Below are positions 45,695 through 55,069 of a DNA stretch of 64,000 bases, in pieces; positions within the stretch are counted from its first letter, which is position 1, and every line of letters starts with the position of its first letter. The DNA comes from Tribonema minus (lineage: Eukaryota; Sar; Xanthophyceae; Tribonematales; Tribonemataceae). The translations under genes were made by a program, and so were the position numbers. The notes under the pieces are model-generated. The model searched no databases and was not told the DNA's origin. It saw nothing but the letters and a program-made list of their open reading frames with translations. The DNA lies in NCBI GenBank assembly GCA_017506865.1, contig JAFCMP010000091.1:233043-297042 (forward strand), written 5' to 3'.

Positions 45695-47531
45695 GCGCCA
45701 CAACACCGGGGCATGTACCTAGTGGTCAGCGCCGACAGCGCCGCGCCACACGGTCTTGCTGCCCCCGAAACAAGTTTTAGATGCACGGTGGCGCGCGCAT
45801 GCGAACCGCAGAGTGCGTGTAGGTTCTTGCATCCCTGTATGTATGTTCGCCATATGGGCGGCGTTGCCTGTAATGGACACCTTCGTTGCAACGGTCGCAG
45901 TTTGTGTGTGCTGTGCTGCGCGCGCCATTGCTCTCTGGTGCCTGTCCCACATTTGTGAGGGCACATGGCTTGAGCACCAGGCAGTACAGCAACAAGTTCC
46001 TTCTGATGTCGTGTGTAGCAGCGTCACGTTGGTGGCGCCGAACCTGCATCACATCTAACCTCAAGTGCAACTCGGTGTTCCAGTGGGCTGCAGTCATATG
46101 TGCAGTGTTGTGTACATGCTAAGGCATTGAGATGTTTCAGCATCTCGCAACCCACACAGACTACTTGCAAGCTGTATCCAACCATGTTCAAAACAAGGCG
46201 GCTGGCGACGCGCCACCACTAGGGTTACAAATAAAAAGTATTTGGCCACACAAATACGGCGTATTTGGGGCGTATTTGGCAACCAGGAATACGTCGTGAG
46301 CAAATTTTAACATGATATTATGCTGCGTGAAGGGCGTATTTGTGGGGCATGCGGTGAGTCTGCTCAATTCCGAGCATACAGTCTGCCACAAAAGGGCACT
46401 TGAACTCCAAAATAAACTTCAAAATACGCCTTTTTGCAACCCTAGCCACCACAGTCTGGCCTACAGTTCTATAGTGTGGCAAACCCTAACCGTAATACTG
46501 TGGCTTTCAAGAGGCAGCGCTCATCTGGCCCAAGAGGACCCCTTTTTGCGTATCATCTCCGTGGTGGTGTGCAGCGCCGCCGCCCGCGCTACCGGCAGCA
46601 CTCGTGGCCACACATGCGGTCAACTTGTAGGCAGCAGCAGTGAGCGATGGAGCTGCAGAATGCCAAAATGCGCAGCTGCGGCGTGCCATCCGCAGTGCTC
46701 AGCACAGCTTGCATGACATAGATATCATATCATGGTGCTGCACGCTTGTTTGCTGGCGCCGCCTACGCGCGCTGCTGCGCTGTTTCGGCTGCAGGCATGG
46801 CGCTTGTGCGCGACGCTGCACACGCTGCAGCGCTCAATTCAGCGCGGTGCTGGCGCACGCGTTGCTGCGCGGTGGCAGCGCCTGCGCACAGATAGGAAAT
46901 CAGGCTGCATGCAGTGCAGGTCTTCACAATCATGGCCCAGAACCGCTTTTGATTCAAGCCCGCTTGGAGAATGACATCTTTCACAAGCAGGCGCGCGTCA
47001 GGTCCTCCTGAACTGTGCTACCTACGAAGGCCAGGGATGGGCCAAATACAGGCACAACCTCACGGATGCCACGTGTTTCCAGCGCAAACTCGGCTCACAT
47101 ACTGCACAGGGCAGCAGTGGGCTCCGACGCAGTGGCAGCAACATAATCTTCTCAGACACACACACTGAGGTGATATGAGCAGTTTATTAGCGCGTACGCC
47201 GTGAACGACGGAACAGCAGTGCTATCCCGATACCGACTGTAGAATGTGATGGGGGTAAGGGAAGGGGGCTGGGGGGGGGAGCAGGGGGAGCACGTACGTG
47301 CGCACAGCGCAAGACAACCACTGATAAAATGGAATTGCAGCGCCGCCCGCTCAGCGTCCATGCCGCTGCAACGTGGCAGCGCCTCAGCGCGTAGCATACG
47401 GCGACGTCGAAAAAACACCCGCCCCATTGTGGCCGTTCAATCCCCCTGCTGTCAGCACCACGTCTCCTTCGCAAGCGGGGATGGCGGGAAGGGGGGCAGG
47501 CTGGCAGCAGCGCGCGATGTCGCAGCAGCGG
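45695..47531. other. intergenic region between convergent MAD2 and VTC1
   Basis: Contains the hAT-type MITE described separately. A TGTAA lies about 175 bp after the MAD2 stop, but a poly(A) role is only a guess. I see no gene. Confidence 0.5.
46220..46444. mobile_element. hAT-type MITE, 225 bp, with 8-bp target duplication
   Basis: Both ends begin TAGGGTTRCAAA in inverted orientation (left TAGGGTTACAAATAAAAAG, right complement TAGGGTTGCAAAAAGGCG). The flanks 46,212-46,219 and 46,445-46,452 are the identical octamer GCCACCAC. An 8-bp duplication and TAGGGTT-type ends are diagnostic of hAT elements. The inside is AT-rich, repeats GCGTATTTG and has no transposase frame, so the element is non-autonomous. 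Confidence 0.88.
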
Positions 47532-47598
47532 GCGGCGTGGCGCTGCGCTGCGCCGGCGCGGCGCTGCGCTGCGCCGGCGCGGCGCTGCGCTGCGCACG
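47532..47598. repeat. 18-bp tandem repeat immediately after the VTC1 stop
   Basis: GGCGCTGCGCTGCGCCGC-type units repeat about three times directly against the VTC1 stop codon, within the expected 3' UTR. Confidence 0.8.
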
Positions 47599-50500
47599 CT
47601 ATTCGTACATCTCGTACAGCTTGATGGCGCAGTTTAGGACGATGGCGACCATGAGTATGGTCGCGAGCACGGTGGGGCCGACGCGGTCTTCGTACGGCCC
47701 CGGCGCCCTGCGCGCGCGAAAGTGCGAGATGTACAGTGTTTAGAGAAGTTGGCGGGCATGCTGCGCAGGCTTTGCGTGCTGCCTCCTGGAGCAATGAGAG
47801 GACTGTCATCCAGCGACCATTGCAATGGGCACATGCACCGCCCCATGTGGGACATGATTCGTACGGGCCCTGCGCCCTGCGCGCACACGTGCGGAATGTA
47901 CAGTGTTTAGCGTGCTGGAGCACAGTACAGACGCACGAGCGATGATCACAGTGTTCAGCATGCTTGCGCACACTACAGACGCACGTGCAAGGTACAATGC
48001 TTTCTCAACAGGTGCGTGTGTGCGACCGCGCGTGCGTGCGCGCACGTGTGCGAGAGTGTCAGGGGCACAGCGCACAGCGCAGCGCGTGCAGCAACAAGTG
48101 TACATGGGTCGGCGGGGCGCGCTGCGCAGGCTTCACGTGCTGCCTCCCAGGGCACAAGAGGGATGTCTTTAGCGACCGTTGATAGTGGCACTTGCACTGT
48201 CCCAAGTGGAACAGAATACGAGTTCAGCGGATGTGTGAGGTGCCTGAGCACAACCGTGTTGACTTGAGATGAGTATGCGGAAATGACTTTGTGCTCCTGC
48301 GCCTTCCGCCCCCCAATACCTGTGGTCACGTGCCGTGCTGTCAAGCTCAAGTATACATATGTGAAGTTGACGCACCTGTGGCGGATGAGCCGCGCGCGCC
48401 GCATGTACTGGTACAGCGAGTAGACCACAAAGGCGATCGCGACGGGAAGCAGGATGAGCCCGTACAGCTGCGGCAGCAGCAGCAGCAGCGCGAGACAGAA
48501 CGACGAACGCCAGGACTCAGGTCACGGGAGCTGCAAGCATCTGGTGCCCCTGCTGCCGTGATGCGCAGCAGCGTCGTTGTGAGGCGTATGGCGTGGCTCG
48601 CCGCTGCGCAGCAGCAGCACCCGAGCGCAACTGCGCCGCTGCTGCGGTGCTGCGGCCGCAGGCGGCGCGCGGAAGGGCGCCACGCGCAACTGGCGCGGGA
48701 GGTGCTGCAACGCCGGCAGCGCGGCGCAGCAGCCCGAAGCGGGTTCGTCAAGCGCGCTGCTGCTGGCTGTAAGGGCCATTGAGCAAAAGCGCAAGCAGCA
48801 GCACGAGCAGGAGACTGAAAGCGCACAGCATAGACTCCGTAGACTGCCCTGCAACATGCGCAGCGCGTGCTCTCGTCTGCGCGCTACGTGCGCTCCCATT
48901 GGTGTCTCACCTCGCTCCAGGGATTCCGGTCGCCGAACCTGTCGGGTCGGCGAGCGGCGCAGCAGCAGCAGCGGCAGCAGCAGCGGCAGCGGCAGCAGTA
49001 GCGGCGGGGAGCGACGGGGCGATGAGATGCGCAGCACCGCTGGGTTCATGGCATTGCTTGCATTCCGCCACGTGATGCCGTGCGCACACGCAGTATCGAG
49101 CAGCAAGCGCCGCGGGGCCCGGGACGCGCAGCCGTGTCAGTGCTCCGAGGCGCGCACGCGTGGTCACCACGGAAGTGGTCACGCCGAGCACTGATGCATC
49201 AAGGACACATTATTTTTCGTTCAAACAGACTCGTATTGCTTTCATGTGCCGCTTGATCTTCGTGCGAAGTGCAGTACGTCCACGCCTGTTCACATCTATG
49301 TAGATTGTGCTTGATGCAGCTTTTCCTGCGCATGCGCAGTGTTATGGGCACACAGAGCACGAAGCAGCAGGCATATCATAGTCCACGGCTGCGTCAGTGC
49401 TCCAAGGCGCGCGTGCATGGTCACCACGGAACGGTCGCGCCGAGCACTGATGAAACGATCATGTGATGCGTGCCCCAAGGCGAATGAATGGCTGAGCCTC
49501 GCCTACATGCCGATACGCACGGGATATCTGCACCATCAAGTAAGCCTCGACAAGACGCGACTGGGGCGGCGGGCGGTGAAGCAACGAATCTGCGGGCACA
49601 GGCACCTACAGGGCATGGACATATACTTCAATGATACGACATCTGTACTTGTGGACTTGTATTTATGAAGGCTCAGAGGGAGGCCGCGTGTACTATGCAA
49701 CCGGGAAGTTTACTCCCATGCAGCAGCCTAGTTTGCACTGCCCCCCTCAGCGTGTACCATGCAGCCGTGAAGTTTACTCCCATGCAGCAGCACAGTCGGC
49801 ACTGCGCCCGAAGCGCTCTCGTATGCCAGCGTTGCAACACAGCCCGGAATCCGCGCTCCGCATCTGTACTATACAGGGTCGAGTGCAGCGAGGACTTACG
49901 AGATGACAAATATACTAATGGAAATGAATCAAAAGTTCGTAGAGCTCTAGGTGACAAGGTGTCGTTAGCCACAAGTGCCTTCCACCAATCACCGTGGTCG
50001 TCGCTGCTGCAGCCATTGGCCATGAGTCAAACAGTGCCACCATATATATACTTGAATGGTAGGGCATCTGCACTATACAGGGCTGCAGTGCAGCGAGGAC
50101 TTACGAGATAATGGCGGTCGCAATGGTGGCCATCGTGACGGATACGTGCATCCTGCGACAGTGGGGCGGGGGGGGGGGGGGGGGGAGGGGGGGGAGGGGG
50201 GGGGGAGCCTGAGTCGTCAGCAGCCAACGCTGTGACAGCATATATGCATGTAGGTTTGTACGCATGTGCGCCCGTACCATGCCTCAATGCCTCCCGGCAC
50301 CAGGAACGTACAATTACTGAATGTGCGGCATGTAATTCGCATGGCGATCCCAGCACGGACTGGTCGCCCATATGATTCGAGAGATTGGCACGTTGTCGCT
50401 AATCTGTGCGGGGGGAGGGAGAGCGTGGCCTTGTAGCGAAGGCGAACTGAAGGACGAGCGGCACTAGTTGAAGTTGTTGAAGTTGAAATTCTGAACTTGC

Positions 50501-51399
50501 GCATCGCGTGAGACAGACGAATCTGATATCGCAAGGAGCAAAGATGCTGCTGCGATGATCGGCGAGGCTGGAGCTCAGGTAACGCTGCTCACCAGCTACA
50601 GACGAACCGTTTTGTGTTGAGTGACGCTCGTTCACGGCGCAGGCGATGCTCCTCACCAAACTTAACTTCTTCAAGGGTGACGCAGCCATGATTCAAAAGT
50701 GACGTTCCTCACGGCGCAGGCGACGCTCCTCACCACGCACTGAATTTCTTCAAGAGTGACGCTCGTCACATGGCCTCACATGACGCAGGCGACCCCTCAC
50801 CATATACTGAACTTTCTGTAGCGCGACGTTATGTACTCACCACGCGATGAACGTCCGCTCGTTGCTGAAGAACACCTTGGGCTCCACCTTCACAGACGCT
50901 GACTGCGGCACACGCAAGCAGCAGCAGCAGCAGCGGCAGCAGCAGCAGCAGCACGACAGGCGGGTGACATTGAGAGAGCAGCATCATGGTTTCGAACATC
51001 AGCGCGCGAATGAGAACTGCACAGACCTAACCCTAGCCCTAGCCCTAACCCTGGTGCGGCGCAGCGGCGCTCCGCAGGCGAGAAACTCCTCCGTACAGCA
51101 TCACTAGCAGTGGCGCTCGCGCCGTGCCGCCGCGCGCGCTGACACGCCAGCCCTGCAGCCTGTCCACAGCGCAGCTCACGCGCATGGCATACACATTCCT
51201 CTGCTGCGCCTGCAACCGCAACCGCAACCGCAACCGCTGCTGCACCTGCGACCGCAGCCGCAACTGCAACTGCAACTGCAACCAAGCGTGCGCCGGCGCG
51301 CTGCGCTGGGCAGCGAAGCGAGCTACGCATGCATCGTTCGCAGAGGCCGAGTGACTCGTTCGTTGAGGCCGAGTGACTCACGCTGCGTGGCTTGTCCAT
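47599..51399 (-). CDS. VTC1: vacuolar transporter chaperone subunit VTC1, complete
   Basis: VTC1 is the small membrane subunit of the complex that makes polyphosphate from ATP and feeds it into acidocalcisomes or vacuoles. Exons 51399-51382, 50902-50841, 50152-50105, 48938-48911, 48467-48376 and 47707-47599 join in perfect phase to 118 residues (yeast Vtc1 129). VKVEPKVFFSNERTFIAW at residues 10-27 is the family signature. Three helices follow at about 27-43, 53-73 and 92-112, and GPYEDRVGPTVLA at 86-98 is the second signature. There is no SPX or polymerase domain, so this is VTC1, not VTC4. The partner VTC4 is not in the window. The first coding exon is only 18 nt (MDKPRS) and exon 4 only 28 nt (FGDRNPWSE), so automated callers may miss this gene. 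Confidence 0.96.
47855..47905. repeat. copy of the VTC1 last-exon acceptor edge
   Basis: ATTCGTACGGGCCCTGCGCCCTGCGCGC repeats, with changes, the start of the last exon and its acceptor (TTCGTACGGCCCCGGCGCCC at about 47,690). It is followed by the shared text GAATGTACAGTGTTTAG. It lies upstream in the intron. Confidence 0.75.
49135..49452. repeat. pair of about 60-bp hairpin elements
   Basis: Copies at 49,135-49,196 and 49,392-49,452 share GTCAGTGCTCC.AGGCGCGC, TGGTCACCACGGAA and CGCCGAGCACTGATG. Each has inverted ends (CAGTGCTC / GAGCACTG). Both are in one VTC1 intron. Confidence 0.75.
49917..50040 (+). repeat. dispersed repeat family R1, copy 3
   Basis: Starts AATGGAAATGAATCAAAAG, then CGTAGAGCTCTAGGTGACAA, and ends GAGTCAAACAGTGCCAC. 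It lies in the VTC1 intron next to an echo of the exon 3 donor edge (GCAGCGAGGACTTACGAGAT at about 49,888). Confidence 0.82.
51026..51053 (-). repeat. interstitial CCCTAA tract
   Basis: Four CCCTAA/CCCTAG units in the first VTC1 intron. Confidence 0.85.
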
Positions 51400-53741
51400 C
51401 TGCTGCCGCCTGGCCTTCGGCCGGAAGGGCCACCACCCGCGCTTGCCACCCCCCGCATCGCCCCCTGCCGCCGCGTTCCAGTTTGACGGCCCTGCGGTGG
51501 CGCCGAGGGGGATTGTGGGGGGTGGGTGGGGGTGTGTTCACTGTTCTTTGAAGTACGCAATTCAACAATCAGTTCAGCATTCATTTTGACGGCCTCGAAG
51601 AGGCGACGCAATTGGGACCCGGGGGGGGGGGGGGGGGGGGGGGGGGGGAGTGAGTACATTGTGCTTCGAAGGACTCAGTTCAGCATTCAGTTTGACGGCC
51701 CTGCAGAGGCGTTGCAAGGGGGACCCTGGGGGGGTGGGGGTGGACTCACAGTACTTCAAGGGACTTGGTGCAGCGTACTCTTGTGTACCGCGAGGTGCAG
51801 CGCAGCGTACGCTCGAGTCACGCTTGCTCCGTGCCGCTTGTCTCGCGCCTGTCGCGCGCGCAGCGGGCTGGAGGCGCAGCTGGCACGCGCCTCTGGACCG
51901 GAGAGCGCGTCCGGGACACATAGACAACCGCGGTGAGGGCAGCGTTGCGGAGGTCTGGGCTGGCCGCAGTGAGGCGCGCGCGTGCCGCGCTCCAGGCTGC
52001 AGCTCTCAGTGTGAAACTCGAGAGTGTGAAACTAGAGAAGCAGGCGCCCCCCCCCCCCCCCCCCCAGAAGCGATACGCCTCCCAGGTGCATGCACACCCC
52101 GCCGGTGAGTATGTGCAGAGACTTGCTGGAGCTGCAGAGCGTGCGCGTCGGCCGCAGAGCTGATGCCGCTGCCGCCCCTCCAGCACAGCAGCAGCAAGCA
52201 TTTGGGAGGGGGGGGGGGGGGGGAGACAGGTTGCGCGGCTGATATGGAGTGACCGCCAGCATGACGAGTGACGAGGTTGCAGGCGCTGCGTTGCTGCGCG
52301 ACGCGCAGCGTGCGTCGCCACGCACTGCCGCGTCCAGCGATAGCGACGCAGCACGCGGCCGCGACGTTCAATACCCTGCATACCCAGCGCCGGCACCCAG
52401 CGCAGCAGCGGCGGCCTTGCATGCAGTGAGCACATGGCAAGCACCGCGGAGCATTTATGAATGCCCCCCCCCTGGCAACCTGGGGGCATCAGGGGCGCAG
52501 GTCTGGGGGTTGATGCGATGGCGCAGCAGCGGGCGCCGCGGAAAGATTCGCGGGGACCATCTCTCCGCCGGCACGGACAGTCAAGCGTCCTTGCCCTCGT
52601 GCAGGGATGGAGCATGCTCTTCACTTCAAGCACTCCACTGTCCTGATGGATAAGCCATGCCTGTGCCAGTGGCCTCTACAGAGTTGAGCTGTATGCACAC
52701 CGGGGCCCAGCAGGGAGCGTGAGCGCGCGCCTGCGGCTGCGGCGGAAGGCCGGTAGCTACGGCATCCTGCCGAGGGTAGATGCAGGTTCAAGTGCACCTC
52801 CAGAGCGTCATGATGAAGCTGGATGTGATCAAAGGGCTGGGGAGGCTGCAGCAAGTGCACTTGAATCATCGCAAGAATGGCTCCGTGAAATGCCCATGTA
52901 CACTGAGGTAGAAGCTACGTTCATACCTGCGGCGATGCCCGAATCCACCGGCTCCTGCTCTCGTATAACTAGCGGTTCAGTCTCTCCTTCTGCGCCTTCC
53001 ACGGTGTCCCTCGGCTGAGGCATGGAAAGATGCGTCGAAGAAGCAGCCTGTCTGTGAGTCGCCGGTAATGTGTGCTACGGCTGCACCGATGCGGAGTTCC
53101 CTGTGTGGCTAGCCAGAAGATCTGATGATGGAGGTATCTGTTAGGACTCAAGCCAGGAACTCTGTGGTGATGTTGTGTGCCCTCGCTTGTGTGAGCTAGG
53201 CATATACATGAACGGCCATTGACACAAGGACATGAATCCAGATGAGCTTTTCGCCCTCTCTCTCCTCCTCACCACTTGCTCCTCCTACCCTACAAATCTT
53301 CAATGGCAAGGCCTCCAACGGCAGCGTTCACAGCAGCGGCAGGCACCTGCGAGGCGCTCCTCTTGTAGAAGTAAAACCCTCCTTGCTCCCCTCCCACTAA
53401 AGGAGTCTTCTCCGACGCCATGGCCAGTTTTCACGATCCCTCCTGCTGCTCCGTCCACCTCCAATTGCTATCGGCTGCGATGACAACGTGTTTCTGCACC
53501 TGTTGCTGCCTTGGCTTTTCGAGGCTACAGCTGCAGCTCGAGCGCGCGTGAATCTGCTGCCTGCGCAGCTACACACGCAGGTACAGGAGCACACGGTCCT
53601 CCGTGCGACCGACCGACCCAGATGCTTTTTTGCCTTGGCTGAATCTTAGTGCCACATCCGAGGCCGGACGGTTGCGGTCGGATTGACTCGGTTGTGCCAT
53701 TCATTAGATGGAGACGTTCATTCATTTGAGCCATTCATTAG
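51400..53741. other. repeat-rich region without a supported gene
   Basis: Three units of about 105 bp near 51,480, 51,585 and 51,690 share TTTGACGGCC, GAGGCG and CAGTTCAGCATTCA. G-runs sit near 51,619-51,647 and 52,208-52,222, and a C-run near 52,049-52,064. Open frames on both strands near 52.7-53.0 kb lack supporting features. Confidence 0.4.
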
Positions 53742-54236
53742 ATGTCCATGAAGGGAGACATGCAAGCACTCATGTCTTGGGCCATCTTTGCTACCCCCGC
53801 AAGGTGGAATGTGACGAGCAACAGATGCCAGGCACCTGCGTTGCATAGCATATGGACAGAGCAGCAGCTAGAAACAAAGGCAAACAATTGGAGAGCACTG
53901 TATGGGCAGCGCCCGGCCGATGCACTACATATAAGGCGGCTCATGAATCTGCTTGACAGCTCGCCCGAACGCATCACTGAGCAACATATACGTACACACG
54001 CGTCCTTCAGTACACTGCGCGCCTGCCATTGCCACGCAGTGAACATGTGTGCCGCGCTCGCAGCGGCACCACGAGGCGATCCTATGCTTGATCCTGAGCA
54101 CTGCTCACAGTGCAACTTGAAGTTAGGTGGCTCCTACTGCGCCACCCGCCCATTTCCACAACGCTATGGCTGTGACTCACGGCGGGCAGTGCAGCAGCCG
54201 CTGCGCCTAGCGGCCGCGCTCAGAAGCAAAGTCTAG
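53742..54236 (+). CDS. weak hypothetical frame, 164 residues
   Basis: An intact ATG-to-stop frame with mixed composition (RALYGQRPADALHIRRLMNL, LLDSSPERITEQHIRTHAS) and a late Cys pair (EHCSQCNLKLGG). No family is recognised, and there is no repeat or splice support. It is long for chance here but not impossible. Confidence 0.3.
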   Translation: MSMKGDMQALMSWAIFATPARWNVTSNRCQAPALHSIWTEQQLETKANNWRALYGQRPADALHIRRLMNLLDSSPERITEQHIRTHASFSTLRACHCHAVNMCAALAAAPRGDPMLDPEHCSQCNLKLGGSYCATRPFPQRYGCDSRRAVQQPLRLAAALRSKV

Positions 54237-54639
54237 GGCGATCGCTGATCGAGCTGTAATGATGGCCGGGGGGGGGGGGGGGGAGGCACCGTTGCTGCAA
54301 ACTCAGGCGTGAGCTGCGTTTCCCCCGCAAAAGTGTATGCTGGGCCGCCGCCATGCGGTGTGCAACATGTGAAGTATTGCACAGAACAGGTGACTGCAGG
54401 CACCAACCCCCTACAAGGTGCTGCTGGTGCCGCTGCTGGTGGCGCTGCTAAAGTGAGGTGCCTATGGCAGCAGCGCAGCTCTTCTGGTGGTGCGACCGCC
54501 AAAGCCCATCACTGTGGCGTCACCATGTCATCGCCTTAGCATGGTATGCCTCATGGCACGCCATACGACTTCAGCGGCAGCAGCATCAACAGCGGAGGCG
54601 CGGCGCTGCTCCGACCGTTGTAGCCGCAGCAGTGTAATT

Positions 54640-55069
54640 GCTGCTGCCGCGCAGCAGAGGCCGCACCAACAGCAGCAGCCGCAGCAGCAGCGCAGGCCCA
54701 CGCGCAGCAGCCGTGGCGCACAGACCGAACGTTGCGCAGACTGGCGCCCACGCGTGAACGTCCCCGCGCTTGCCGATGCACTCGGCGGCGGCGCCAGTGC
54801 GGCTGCAGAGGCGGCACTGCTGCCGCTGCTGCTGCGCGTGAGAAGCGCGTGCGCAGCGGCAGCTACCGCCAGCCCACCGCCAGCGCCGGCGCGGCTGCCG
54901 AGGCAGCGCCGGCCTGCGGCGACCGCTGCCGCCGCTGCTGCGCACAAGAAGCGCGCGCGCAGCGGCAGCTACCGCCGGCCCACCGCCAGCGCCGGCGCGG
55001 CTGCAGAGGCAGCGCCGGCCTGCAGCGACCGCTGCTGCTGCTGCTGCTGCGCATGGAGTGCGCGCGCAG
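54640..55069. repeat. GC-rich tandem repeat downstream of choline kinase
   Basis: Units of about 115 bp contain GCGCAGCGGCAGCTACCGCC, CACCGCCAGCGCCGGCGCGG and CTGAGGCAGCGCCGGCCTGC-like text, copied about three times. The unit next to the stop codon overlaps the CK 3' end (CGCGCGCAGCTACCGC). It accounts for the long open frames on both strands here. Confidence 0.8.
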
